In this document: positions 25,322-37,200 of the stretch, one piece after another
How positions within the stretch are numbered: position 1 is the stretch's first letter
How the letters are laid out: every line of letters starts with the position of its first letter
Source of the DNA: Rhodeus uyekii
Taxonomy: Eukaryota; Chordata; Actinopteri; Cypriniformes; Acheilognathidae
DNA: 64,000 nucleotides
NCBI GenBank assembly: GCA_037043235.1
Contig: JAWRVZ010000111.1
Span: 329,501 to 393,500, forward strand
Direction: 5' to 3'
Translations under genes and position numbers: made by a program
The notes under the pieces: generated by a model
The model's input: the letters and a program-made list of their open reading frames with translations, nothing else
Told to the model about the DNA's origin: nothing
Database searches by the model: none

Positions 25322-26090
25322 TTGTACTTCACAAAGGACTTTGTGAACTGTTTTTCCAAGAAAAAATATATATTTATATATATGTGTATATGTATACATA
25401 TGTATATATACATGGATATATGTATATGTATATATACACATGTATGTGAAAAAAGACTCCTCGTGCCACTTTCTTCAACATTAATAACAAATGACAGACT
25501 AGATTCACTAGTTCACTTCCCTGATTATGGCTCAAACATCTGGAATTCCGAGCGAAAGCCGAAACCTTTTGGAAGCAGAATGTCAGTGCAAGAGTGAGTT
25601 GAGGATGGAATCCAGGAGGAGCATCTTTCATGCCCACCACCGAATAGATGCGACTATACTGATGAATTGTGCAAGATAAACATCACCACATATAATGACT
25701 GTTAAAAAAAAAGGAAAACGAAAAAGACTTGCCAACTTTCTACATTCCTATATTTTAACCCAAATTTAAGTATTTTGTGGTGTATAGAGAACCATTTTAA
25801 ATATCCAGAAGGCTTTGTCTCGTTTGTTTGAAATTGCATTTTAATTTTCATCTTGGCTTTAAAAAAACAAACAAAAAAACAAAATAAAAACACATTTGAG
25901 CTTGCTATGTTCACTTTTGAGGTTTTAAAAGAAGCAGAGTTGTTATGTGTTAAATGTGAGCCTTGATCTGCTTTTTGGTCTCTGTAAATACATTTGACCA
26001 ATTTTGTTCTTTATTTTGCTAATGTTTAAAGATGTTACTGGTTTTATTGTAAAGTTGATAATGGTAAATAAATGTTGGTTACCTACAGAT
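25322..26090 (+). other. marcksl1: marcksl1 3' UTR
   Basis: AT-rich sequence follows the stop codon, with a TATA/TGTA microsatellite at 25365-25446 and several T- and A-rich tracts. It ends with AATAAA at 26067-26072, after which a TGTTCATTTTGTGTTTGT GU-rich element follows at 26090-26107. An earlier AATAAA near 25883 could give a shorter transcript. Confidence 0.65.
26067..26072 (+). terminator. marcksl1: marcksl1 polyadenylation signal
   Basis: AATAAA followed about 20 bases later by a GT-rich downstream element. This gives a 3' UTR of about 0.77 kb. Confidence 0.6.
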
Positions 26091-26109
26091 GTTCATTTTG
26101 TGTTTGTCC

Positions 26110-27340
26110 TTCTTCACAGTGGCTATTTTTCAAGCTAACCCCCCACAGAACATTTATGTTTTGATAGAAATCACTCATGAGCCAGGTTATCTACATTCAC
26201 ACATGTAAATTTAATCCACTTGGGGAAAATGGCAATCCTCATACTGACCGTCTCATTTAGATGCTTTATGACTTGCCAAAAACCTTATCATAGTGTGGCT
26301 GTAAAATCTATTTATTTTGGTGTGAATCAAAATACCTTGATTGTTAGACTGAGATCACTGTAAAAGCTTAATTCTCTTCAAATGTAATTGTTTTGTAAAA
26401 ATAAGATGAATAATAATTTAGTCTTTTGTACAGCTTTTCAGTACGCTTATGCTTCTCATTCATTCATGGATCATTGAACCTCGGAGGATTTTGCTTGCCA
26501 AAAAAAAGAAGAATGTTTTCAATAGTTATAATAATTTGGTATGTGAAATTTCTGTGAAGATGAGATGAAAGACCGATTAGACCGAAAAATAGACGTTTGA
26601 ATTAATGGGATAATTGCTAACTGCTATTTTTCTCATTTCCCGTCCTTGGGTGCATGGGCATCGCATTGTACTTAAAACGTGTATGTGTGTGTCTATACAT
26701 ATATATATAGACACACACGCATATATTCGTATTTGTTTATTTCCCCCGTCTGTCTCTTTATGGTAATAGCGACAGATTCATCGCTGGTGTTTGTGGAATC
26801 AAATATAAACTTATAGCGCCATCGTGCGTTGGACTACAGTATTGCAGTCATATCTGCAACAAATGACTGGTTTCCCAGTGATCATGTACAAAATATTTCG
26901 AAATATTTATTGCACTTAGTTTTGGGTTTCTTAAAAAGGCTGTTTTAATGCATCCCCATTCTGATTAAAGAACATATTTGTGTTAAAGCACTGTCTCTTT
27001 GAAATTCATTCTCAAAATGGTCAAATTTAAGGATGGGATCAAAACATTTAACCCTCTGTCTTCCTTTTGGCATTTTTTTCTCTTAATCTTCCTATTCTGT
27101 GTTAATATGTTTATAGGCCAATGCATCATCTGGCAGAATAGAGAATATGTGCTGTCCTTTACTCCATGAATTATGGGGGGAAATGGCATTTTATGGTCTG
27201 ATAGCTGAATCGCATAGTATCACTTCCTAAAGGACCTTGGTGGAATGTGAGGTATGACAGTTTCAGATATACTGCTGGGCAGTAACTGATTATACGTCAT
27301 ATTAGCCTACCCAGATTTAAATTTTTGAGTGAACAGGCCC
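26110..27340. other. Intergenic, no gene recognised
   Basis: AT-rich DNA between marcksl1 and hdac1. A perfect inverted repeat (arms TGTGTGTCTATA and TATAGACACACA) lies around 26686-26717. Alternative distal marcksl1 3' UTR cannot be excluded. Confidence 0.5.
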
Positions 27341-27668
27341 TACTGGGATAGTTCACTCAAAAATGAAAATCCGCTATCATTTATAAACCCTCAAGTTGTT
27401 CCAAACCTGTATGATTTTCTTTCTTCTGCTGAACACAAAGATATTTTGATAATCAAACAGTAGATGAGCCTCATTGACTTCCATAGCGTTTTTTTCGTCA
27501 TCTCCATACTATGGAAGTGAATGGGGCCCATCAGCTGTTTGTTTAGCCATATTATTCAAAACATCTGTATGAATTTCTTTATCCAAATACATTTTTATAA
27601 GTTTGAAACAACTTGAGTGTGAGTAAATATGACAGAATTTGAAATTTTTTGGTAAACTGCTCTTTAAA
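27341..27668. mobile_element. MITE family C ('GGGATAGTTCACTC' ends)
   Basis: It starts GGGATAGTTCACTCAAAAAT and carries an internal fold-back: TTGACTTCCATAGCGT is followed within 40 bp by ACTATGGAAGTGAATGGG. It ends TGGTAAACTGCTCTTTA, the eroded inverted terminus. Partial relatives lie near 2125 and 18060. This is an abundant repeat type in cyprinid fishes (from memory). No coding capacity. Confidence 0.7.
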
Positions 27669-28761
27669 TGCTCATCAGATTACAGTTACTTTGTTATTGA
27701 TTACATGATTGCATATTATTGACACAAAAATATAATTTAGGGCTGTGGAATTATGCATGCCAAACAGCCAGTATTAGCATAGCAAAGTTAGTTTTAGTTT
27801 TGTGAATTGCTTTTAAAATGTACACATATTCTTTTTTTGTCATATCTTTTTAAATAGTTTGCAGAAATATAACTGGTATGATACGTTATCACACATGGAT
27901 GCTATTTGTAATGTCAAAATTGCTTGCATGTTCATAATTCTAGAAACGCCCCATAATTGCAAACATTGTGTCTGTGGCCTAAATCTTCATCTGCATCACT
28001 GGAGAAAAAGCCTTTCATATTTTTTGAATAGCCTACTATGTAAATACATTTTCATTCCTTGCTTCTGAAATCGGGCACAAAACCACCATTCAATCAAAAA
28101 CAACAGATGAATAGCTGTGAAACATTATGTCGTCACCATATCGAGCAAAGATTTTTATAAATTATTGAAATATTCTGGAGAAAAAAAATCAAACATTGAA
28201 GACAATTGGCTGTGTAATGTCACTGTTTTTTTTTCTCTCCTTTTACTTGTTTATTAATATTTGTTCATGTAATGCAAAATTCCCAAACTTTTTTGTGAAT
28301 CAGATATTTGACCTAAAATATCTACGTAAAGTGCATCTTAGAAGTTGAATTTTCAATAATTTATCAGGATGTTCACAGCTCTCTGACATTGATCAAATGA
28401 AATAAATAAATAAAGACTGGAATGTATTTTCTTTTCATATTTTTATATCGACATGGCAAAAAATTATTATTACTTTGTTTCTAAATCTGTGATAAACGAC
28501 TTGGGTAAAAAGTAATCACAAATTAGTTTAAACAGGCCTACATGTAAATCTTACTAACTACAATCTGCATTATATAATTAGTAATCAGTAATGAACTATA
28601 ATTTTGTAAGTAATCTATTTAGAACTTACGCTATCATCACTGCTGAGGGAAAAGGTTTTGAGTACTTGCATCCTTAATTGCTATTGTTTCTCTCTTGTTT
28701 TCTTTATTGCGGAGTGTAAATAAGCCACAATGCGAGACACTTCCTTTGGGACAAAACACAA
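27669..28761. other. Intergenic, no gene recognised
   Basis: AT-rich single-copy-looking sequence with no exon, transposon terminus or regulatory cluster that I can support. Confidence 0.5.
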
Positions 28762-29048
28762 AAGATTAAGCCTAGTCCTAGACTAAAATGGCCATTTAAA
28801 TCAGATTAACAAAAATGTGCTTTCTCTGTCGTGATTTAAAAAAGTCTAAGACTTAGTCTAGTCCAGAATTTAATAGGCTAATTTCCTGGAGGAAGACTAG
28901 AGCAACTTCAGGACTAAATTGAGGCTTAAATTAAACCTACCAGGAGGCAGGTTTAACTTCAGATTAATTTCATTTGGAGGACACATGGATTACTGTCAAT
29001 GATGATCAGCACTTTCCACCAGCTAGACAAGTTCTTGCAGACAGAAGT

Positions 29049-30005
29049 GACCCATTGCAACGTTTTGATGAAATACGTTTTTGAGATCGTTTCTGCATGC
29101 ATAAAGTAAATGCAGTGGAGATAATTTCACTCTTAGAACCCAGTCTTTCATCTGTGACCCAAAGAGGACAGCCTATTCCAGTTTGTCTCCAGGTACTCAT
29201 AACTTTAAGGTTCTTGGCATGTGGCACCTTTCATCGAGAAACCGAGGATTTATGTGGTGTCAGTGAACCAACTGTATGTAAAGTCATTCACAGAGTGTGC
29301 AGAGCCATATGTGAATTAAAAGCACATGACATAAACTTCCCTGATGCTTGAACCCAGGCTAACTACAAGGTATTATTCTATGAATATGGAAATTTCCCAG
29401 GAGTCATAGGTTGCATAGATGGAACCCATAATCCATTTAAGCGTCTCTCTACTCCAGATGCTGAGTAATACAGGAACCAAAAGAACTGGTTTTCCATAAA
29501 TGTCCAAGGTGTATGCACTCCCCGGTTAGAGTTTTCAAACATTGTTGCAAGGTGGAAAGGTGCAACTCATGATTCCCGGATTTTCCTCAACTCATCTCTG
29601 TATACTCAATTTGAAAGAAGAGAGCATAATGGAATTTTGCTTGGTGACAGTGGGTAGAGAAGGATTGCTCAGAAGGATTTCTTGTTTACACCATACTTGC
29701 ACCCAACAACAGCTGAACAACTGCGCTACAACCAGGCTCATATGCGCACAAGGGGTTTAGTCGAGCGCATGTTTGGTGTTTGGAAGAGTCATTTTCAGCG
29801 CCTTAGGAAAACACTCAGATTCAAACCAAGTAGATGCTGCACTGTCATCATTGCAACAGCTGTTCTTCACAGCTTCCTAAAAAAGCAGGGATGCCCAGAT
29901 CCCCCAATAGAAGAGGATGACAAGCCAGATGTGCCACCATTTACAACAAACCACAGAGAAGGACTTGCATACAGGGATGCTTTTGCATTGTGTCACTTTA
30001 AATAT
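29049..30005 (+). pseudogene. HARBI1-like Harbinger transposase, nonsense-mutated
   Basis: One continuous plus-strand frame reads as a HARBI1/PIF-Harbinger DDE nuclease of about 315 codons. An N-terminal DPLQRFDE-like start is followed by an HTH region (FHRETEDLCGVSEPTVCKVI). The first catalytic Asp lies in IDGTH (codon at 29418), the second in HDSRIF (about 29571) and the Glu in ERMFGVWK (about 29763). The frame is broken only by stops: TGA 29082, TGA 29349, TAA 29466 and TAG 29655. No frameshift is needed, so inactivation looks fairly recent. The partner Myb-like gene of Harbinger elements is not visible. Confidence 0.88.
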
Positions 30006-30304
30006 TTATGTTTACATTATTTAACTTTCAACCCTCTGTTCAGATCTGATACATGTAATAATAAAACATGTATATGTAATAAAAAAAAAGTGTACAACTT
30101 TTTGGTCTGGTATGTTACTGAAACCACCACAACATCCATCTTTTCTTAATAAAACAATATTTTTTCATAGATTCATGTACTGATAAAAGATGGATGTTGT
30201 GGTGGTTTCAGTAACATACCAGATCAAAAGGTTGTACACTTTTAACAAAATTTGTTTTTATTATTTCATGTATCAGATCTGAACAGAGGGTTGAAAATTG
30301 AAAA

Positions 30305-30620
30305 TTGAAAATTGTCCTAAGTCACTGAAAACGACTCTTCCAAACATGCACTCGACTAAACCCCTTGTGCACATATGAGCCTGGTTGTAGCGCACTTGTT
30401 CAGCTGTTGTTGGGTGCAAATATGGCGTAAACAAGAAATCCTTCTGAGCAATCCTTCTCTACCCACTGTCACCAAGCAAAATTCCATTATGCTCTCTTCT
30501 TTCAAATTGAGTATACAGAGATGAGTTGAGGAAAATTCGGGAATCATGAGTTGCACCTTTCCACTGTGCAACAATGTTTGAAAACTCTAACTGGAGAGTG
30601 CATACACTTTGGACATTTAT
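30305..30620 (-). pseudogene. Second Harbinger transposase fragment (inverted arm)
   Basis: On the minus strand this matches the middle of the left-arm transposase, including the DSR-containing and LVECMFG-containing parts. Downstream sequence is deleted and replaced by a short ATTGAAA-type triplication near 30294-30313. It is non-functional. Confidence 0.75.
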
Positions 30621-31099
30621 GGTGGTGGAAAGCACTGATCATCATTGACAGTAATCCATGTGTCCTCCAAATGAAATTAATCTGAAGTTAAACCTGCCTC
30701 CTGGTAGGTTTAATTTAAGTCCCGATTTAGTCCTGAAGTTGCTCTAGTCTTTCTCCAGGAAATTAGTTTATTAAATTCTGGACTAGACTAAGTCTTAGAC
30801 TTTTTTAAACTATGACAGAGAAATCACATTTCTGTTAATCTGATTTAAATGGCCATTTTAGTCTAGGACTAGGCTTAATCTTGGTCCGGGAAACCGCCCC
30901 ATAGAGTTTAAATTTGAGATGGAGGAAAAATAAATAAAAACATCATTGCTATCGTTTATGAGTCAGTTCTAGCAAATAAACAAAATTAAATTAAAATGAT
31001 TCCGTGATTGTTATATTTACAATATTTGTTTATACTAGCAGACGTTTAAACAGCTATGGAGTAAATGGAACTAGAACTAAATACTTGATTAAGACAGCA

Positions 31100-31250
31100 A
31101 GTGAAATGATTGGCGGAGAAACGCAAGACTCACGCCCTCCGTGATGGAATTTGAACTGTGATTGGCTCAAAGCTACCCGAGACAAGTTGCTATTGAAGTT
31201 CCTCAGTGCGCAGAAAGCCCGGCAGGCGCAGGCTGTAATTGGAGGGTAAA
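31100..31250 (+). promoter_or_regulatory. hdac1: hdac1 promoter region
   Basis: The 150 bp before the start codon carry three inverted CCAAT boxes: GATTGGCGG at 31108-31116 (also E2F-like), GATTGGCTC at 31160-31168 and AATTGGAGG near 31238. There is no TATA box. This fits a CCAAT/E2F housekeeping or proliferation-linked promoter; use is inferred. The Harbinger fold-back ends only about 200 bp upstream. Confidence 0.5.
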
Positions 31251-34200
31251 ATGGCGCTGAGTTCTCAAGGAACAAAGAAGAAAGTTTGCTATTATTATGA
31301 CGGTAAGAATTGCATTTTACCGATGAAATACCGAGCTTTTATTCTCAGCGAAACGAAACAAGGCGCCTGCTCTGGGTAAATTCTGCACAATGCTTACGTT
31401 CCTTTGAGTGCTGCTTAATTGTTAGCCGGGTTTAGCAGCACGGTGCTAATGCTAGTGTTAGCTTAGCGTGCTAACTGTTCTTCATCCTGTTGTTCTTATT
31501 CACTGTTAGTAGCAAGTCCACAGCATGCAGCTAACACCAACCAAATTCACACTCTTTTTGCAAGTGCTATACATCACGTATACTTTCCCCCCATGTATTC
31601 TTTGTCTTCCGCACATAGTGTCGAGAAAATTAGCTTCACACTAGGGGCCTTAAGAGTTCATATCAATTGAGCTCGTTGCTTTTATTGAGGTCTCCAGTGC
31701 TAACAGTAGCATCCCCTCCAAGCGTGTGTAAACGATGCCCTCGTTTCGAATAGGATTAGTTTTTTTCCTCGTGCTGTTTGCTCTCATTCTAACTTTATAG
31801 TCGCGAATGAACATTGCGACTATTTTGTGAACAAATTAATAATCGGATTGAGTTTATTCACAGCTGGCTTTGTGAATAGTTCAAGGCCTGTTGGAGATGT
31901 TAATTGAGCCATAAACATCAGCAATAATTAAGATTCACACACATATAAAAAAAACTAATTCTTCCATGAAATAAATAATATTAAACTATTGTTCTTTTCT
32001 CTACAGGAGATGTTGGGAATTACTACTATGGCCAGGGTCATCCGATGAAACCCCACAGAATCCGGATGACCCACAACCTCCTGCTCAACTATGGACTGTA
32101 TAGGAAAATGGAAATTTATGTTAGTAATTAATCACTACTTTTTATATTGTTGAGTTTATTTTCCCCCTCCCTGTTCTTGGCTAATCCAATTTCTTCATTC
32201 GTTTACATGTTTAGCGGCCTCATAAGGCCAATGCTGAAGAAATGACCAAGTACCACAGTGACGACTACATCAAGTTCCTACGTTCCATCCGCCCAGACAA
32301 CATGTCTGAGTACAGCAAGCAGATGCAGAGATGTGAGTTGTTTTTCTTTGCTTGAGATGATCAGTTGTGAAATCTCAAATGAAATCTTTCCATGTCTTGG
32401 ATGTACAGTGAACATGTTTTATTGTCATTGCAGTCAACGTAGGGGAGGATTGTCCTGTCTTTGACGGCTTATTTGAGTTCTGTCAGCTTTCAACAGGTGG
32501 TTCTGTTGGTAAGTGTTTTTTTTTGCTCTCACTCACTGAGTCTGCTTATGTTTGGTATATGTAAATTATAAAAAAAAAAAAAAAAAAATCCCTTTACAAT
32601 ATGTTCTAATAATTCTCAGCTGGAGCGGTGAAACTCAACAAACAGCAGACAGACATTGCCATTAACTGGGCGGGTGGCCTTCATCATGCCAAGAAGTCTG
32701 AGGCGTCTGGATTCTGCTATGTCAATGACATCGTACTGGCCATTCTGGAACTGCTCAAGTATGCTCCTCAAGAATATAACGAAAAATTGTTTTGAAATAA
32801 AAAAAATTTGTTCAAGGCGAAATCAGAAGTTTAAAAGAAATCAGTAAATTTGTTAAAATCGCATTCTTATGGTGACCAATTTGAATAATCTCCACCCATT
32901 ACTTTAGTGCTCAGTGTCATCTTTTATGCTGATTTCTTGCACAGTCGTATATTGTTATTGGTGCTCTATTAATAATCAGTGTTGAAAACCGTTTTGGTGC
33001 ATTCATCACTTTTCAGGATTTAAACATTAAAGTATACTTTTGTAAATGTCTTTAAACTGGTCAAGTGTGACAGTAATGCATCCTTGATGAATGCTTTTGA
33101 ATGGTTGTGCTTCACAGATGCCACATAATATTATGCTGCAAAAACAGTTTTCAACATTGATAAGAAGAAATGTTACTTGAGCACCAAAGTGACATATTAG
33201 AGTAAATGGCTGCTGAAAATGTAACTTTGTCAGTACATTAAAATGGATAAGATTTCTAAAATATTAATCGCTTTAAAATGTTTACTGTACTTTTGATCAA
33301 ATAAATGCAGCCTTGCTGAGGCTTTCAAAACCTAAAAAAAAATCTTATAGGGCCAACTTCTGACTGTTAGTGTGTGTAAATTTAAGTTTAAGCTCTTGTA
33401 CAAATAATTTTTTTTAGTTACTTAAAACACACTTTGACATTAAGCAAAGGCTCCTTTTAACTTCATAGGTACCATCAAAGAGTGCTTTACATCGACATCG
33501 ACATTCATCATGGTGATGGAGTTGAGGAAGCCTTCTACACAACTGACCGTGTCATGACTGTGTCCTTCCACAAATATGGAGAGTATTTCCCTGGTACCGG
33601 AGACCTCAGAGTAAGTCCCTGCAAGTAAATGCTGCTTGATAAAGTTTACATATAGCATGTAACTAAATATTATTCTTTTCTTCTTGTAGGATATTGGTGC
33701 AGGGAAGGGGAAATATTACGCTGTAAATTACCCGCTCAGGGATGGTATCGATGATGAATCCTATGAAGCCATATTCAAACCTGTAAGTTTGTAAACCTGT
33801 GCGATCCATAAAAGCTCCCACTGCCAAAATATTCTTGTCATCTTAAATTGCATTGAAATGAGTGTGTTTGGATGTCCTTCAGATCATGGCCAAAGTGATG
33901 GAGATGTACCAGCCCAGTGCTGTGGTGCTCCAGTGTGGCGCTGACTCTCTGTCTGGAGATAGGTTGGGCTGCTTTAACCTCACCATTAAAGGTATCCACC
34001 TCAATCAAACCCCTAGATCTTGTAATTTGTCATCTTGTCAGAAGTGTGATACTACACAACACCATTCAGATGAGGTGCACAGATCACACGTGATTTACAA
34101 AATATTTCTGTTAGTACCATCCTTACTGTCTGGATTACATTTTGTTGCGCGCGCACACAAGATCACAGGATAATATCAAAGTGGTTTAAAAACATTGCAG

Positions 34201-37200
34201 CGTCTGCGTCTGATCCAAGATGTGCACAATCACGCCACTGACCTGCTCATACTTAACAAGAATCCTTAGGTCCTTTGGAGCTTGCAACTGATGCGTCTAA
34301 CCAAACCCTTGTGGTTTTTCAGGTCATGCTAAGTGTGTGGAGTACATGAAGAGCTTTAACCTGCCCCTGCTCATGCTGGGGGGTGGAGGCTACACCATCA
34401 GGAACGTGGCCCGCTGCTGGACGTATGAGACTGCTGTGGCGCTGGACAGCACTATTCCCAACGGTGAGAATCTGATTGCTGTTTTGTTTGACATTTTGAA
34501 CATCAACCATCTTTAACTTGTTTCGTTACATCCCATAGAGCTCCCATACAATGACTACTTTGAGTATTTTGGACCTGATTTCAAGCTCCACATCAGCCCT
34601 TCCAACATGACCAATCAAAATACAAATGATTATCTGGAAAAGATCAAGTAAGTGAAATGACGTTTAATTCAATTCACAATTGTTTGTATTTTGCTTTTCC
34701 CAATACAATTTTGAAGCAGCTGTGTAGAAGATGCTTGTTTCTAAATTTTAGCTTGAGTATTTTTTTTATTAAAGGTAAAGTTCTTACATGATGTGACTCA
34801 TGCAGATATTTAACCTATTAATTTAGGTAAAAGCAATTACAGTAATTCCTCAGTTTACGAGTTTAATTTGTTCCAAGAGCGAGCTCGTAACATAATTCTC
34901 GTACACCAAAACAATATTGCTCATAAGAATGCAATAAAAATCTCTCGATTCCTTCCACTTGGGCCATTTTAAATATTTTTTGGGGTTTTACCCTGTTAAT
35001 TAGTTAAAATTATAACCATTAAGATGTCATAAATACTTATTAATAGTTGACAATTAAACTCTAAAAATACTTGACAATTTACTGTAACGCCTACTTTGAG
35101 TAGCGTCGCGGAGAATTTCGTACCTTTCTTACTCATCTTGAGGACCATTGTCTATATCAGGGGTGGGCAAACTATTTGTCTTGCGGGCCACATTGGTTTC
35201 TTAAAATTGACAGAGGGGCCGGGGTGAAGGTCGTACCTGTGCATTTACTTATAAGAAATCCTAGAAAACCTGTATAAATTATAGTCTGGTCTTAAATCAC
35301 TCGACTGGGACACCCAAAATTACAACAAAACAATATTAATACAATTTAATCGACAGAAAAAACATAATATGCAATGTGACTGAATCGTATCTTTGCCTCA
35401 GCTCTAATTGACAATCACAGGCGTCCAATCACAACTGACCTCTGGAAAAAAGGGAACTAACCAATGACGTTTGATGTTACTATTACAAGAGCAAGCCTCG
35501 CCCCACGACTGACAAAAATAAAAGTGCTCGTGCGAGCAAAAACGGCAGTCGAGAGCGGGTGAATGTTCGCGGGCGCGCAGATTAGATGTGACGCACACGA
35601 GTGATTAAAATGAGCTCGCGGGTACCCGTATTTACGTGTAGCTCTGTTTTCCGCTCGCGAATGTAATTTACGCCCGCGCAAACATCAGTTTTGCGCTCGT
35701 TCCTTTTTAGTACGGAATTAACGCCATAAAGGGGGGTGTAGATGGGTTTGCGACACGCCTACTCTCCGCCACTGCCGCTTGCAGCTGCGACAGAGTGACA
35801 TTACAGGGAAATGTAAAATGAAGGAGGTTTAATGCAAGTTCGGCCGGATTAAAAAGCCCAACGGGCTGGATATGGCCCGCGGGCCGTAGTTTGCCCGCCC
35901 CTGGTCTATATGCTGTACTGTACGTATATATTTAAACAATAGTGATCACAATTAATGTTAACAAAAGGTAAAACCGCTGTAAATCGCTTAAAGTATGCAC
36001 TGTGGTGAATGATGCAACCAAACCGAGCGATGCTGAGAGAATGAACGAATTAAGGGGTGATATTCTTTGTGAGAGGCTGTCGTTATGAGATTTCCAGTAA
36101 AAATGCACGTAAAGATGCAGAGCGTTAGGACTTTTCCACAAAACAATGTGTAGATTGGGTTTGGAATAACTATGTATATGTTTTTTGCGCTTTAGCTTGT
36201 TGCAAAAACTGAACCGATTTGAGTCCACTATCCGTTACATGTCCGCAAGGTGTACGTTTGAGATGGTTTGACTATTATTTTTTTACAGACAGCGGTTGTT
36301 TGAGAATCTGCGAATGCTGCCTCATGCCCCTGGGGTTCAGATGCAGGCGATCCCGGAGGATGCAGTTCAGGAAGACAGTGGCGATGAGGAGGACGACCCT
36401 GACAAACGCATTTCCAGTGAGTGCCAGCTTTATTCCCTTGAGTCCGGCTCTTTCATCACTGCCTGACAAACACCAAAAAGATGTGGATTTGAACTTCTTG
36501 ACTCATTGTGGACTGGTTGCATTCGCACTGATACTGACAAATAGAAGTTTAGATTTGAGTGTTTCCTAAAGGCAGAGCATGAATGAATGAATCCATGTCA
36601 TTCTTGTCTCCAGTCCGTGCCCATGACAAACGGATAGCCTGTGATGAGGAGTTCTCAGACTCAGAGGACGAAGGACAGGGCGGCCGGAGAAATGCAGCCA
36701 ATTACAAGAAGCCTAAACGAGTGAAAACCGAAGAAGAGAAGGATGGAGAAGAGAAGAAAGGTGAGCCAACAGGTACAGCTGGTTTATTTTACTTCATGCT
36801 AATTCATATTTGCAAGACGTTATTCTTCTGTGAGATTGCAATATTTTATGCATTTGGATACTGCATAAAAAGCACTGCAATATAGTTTAGAGAAATTCAT
36901 AAAAAATATGAATGACACATTCCCTCCCGTTTGACTCCAGATGTTAAAGAAGAGGAAAAAGCTTCAGAAGAAAAAATGGACACAAAGGGGTAAGTTCTTT
37001 CTCACATTGTGAGTTTTGAAATGCAGTAATACCTTGAGATACGAGCGTCTCTACATACGAGTGTTCCAAGATACGAGCAAGCCTTCCGGCTAATTTTTGC
37101 TTCTAGATACGAGTAAATATTCAAGATATGAGTACTGATGCCAATACCGACGCTCGTTCGCTGACTTCTGTACACATCGCCTGCGAGTAGCTGATTTTCG

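Larger units (their letters stand above)
28762..30900. mobile_element. PIF/Harbinger fold-back: two copies in inverted orientation
   Basis: The left arm (28762-30146, plus) and the right arm (30187-30900, minus) are inverted copies separated by about 40 bp. Matching segments are 28762-29020 with 30632-30893, about 29490-29815 with about 30315-30620, and about 30030-30146 with 30187-30297. The right arm lacks about 470 bp and about 215 bp that are present in the left. It ends in a GC-rich terminus (GGGAAACCGCCCC at 30888-30900); the left terminus is eroded. The left arm carries a HARBI1-type transposase with stops. Confidence 0.88.

Noticed and set aside
24781..25413. 210-aa ORF antisense to marcksl1 exon 2
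   Set aside because: It is a mirror of the Ala/Glu/Lys-rich marcksl1 exon (Ser/Ala/Phe-rich product) and depends on codon composition of the sense gene.
35404..35681. Cysteine-rich 64-74 aa minus-strand ORFs, zinc-finger-like at first sight
   Set aside because: They fall inside hAT MITE family D; related frames in the second copy (52027-52299) are disrupted by indels, and the Cys spacing fits no finger class.
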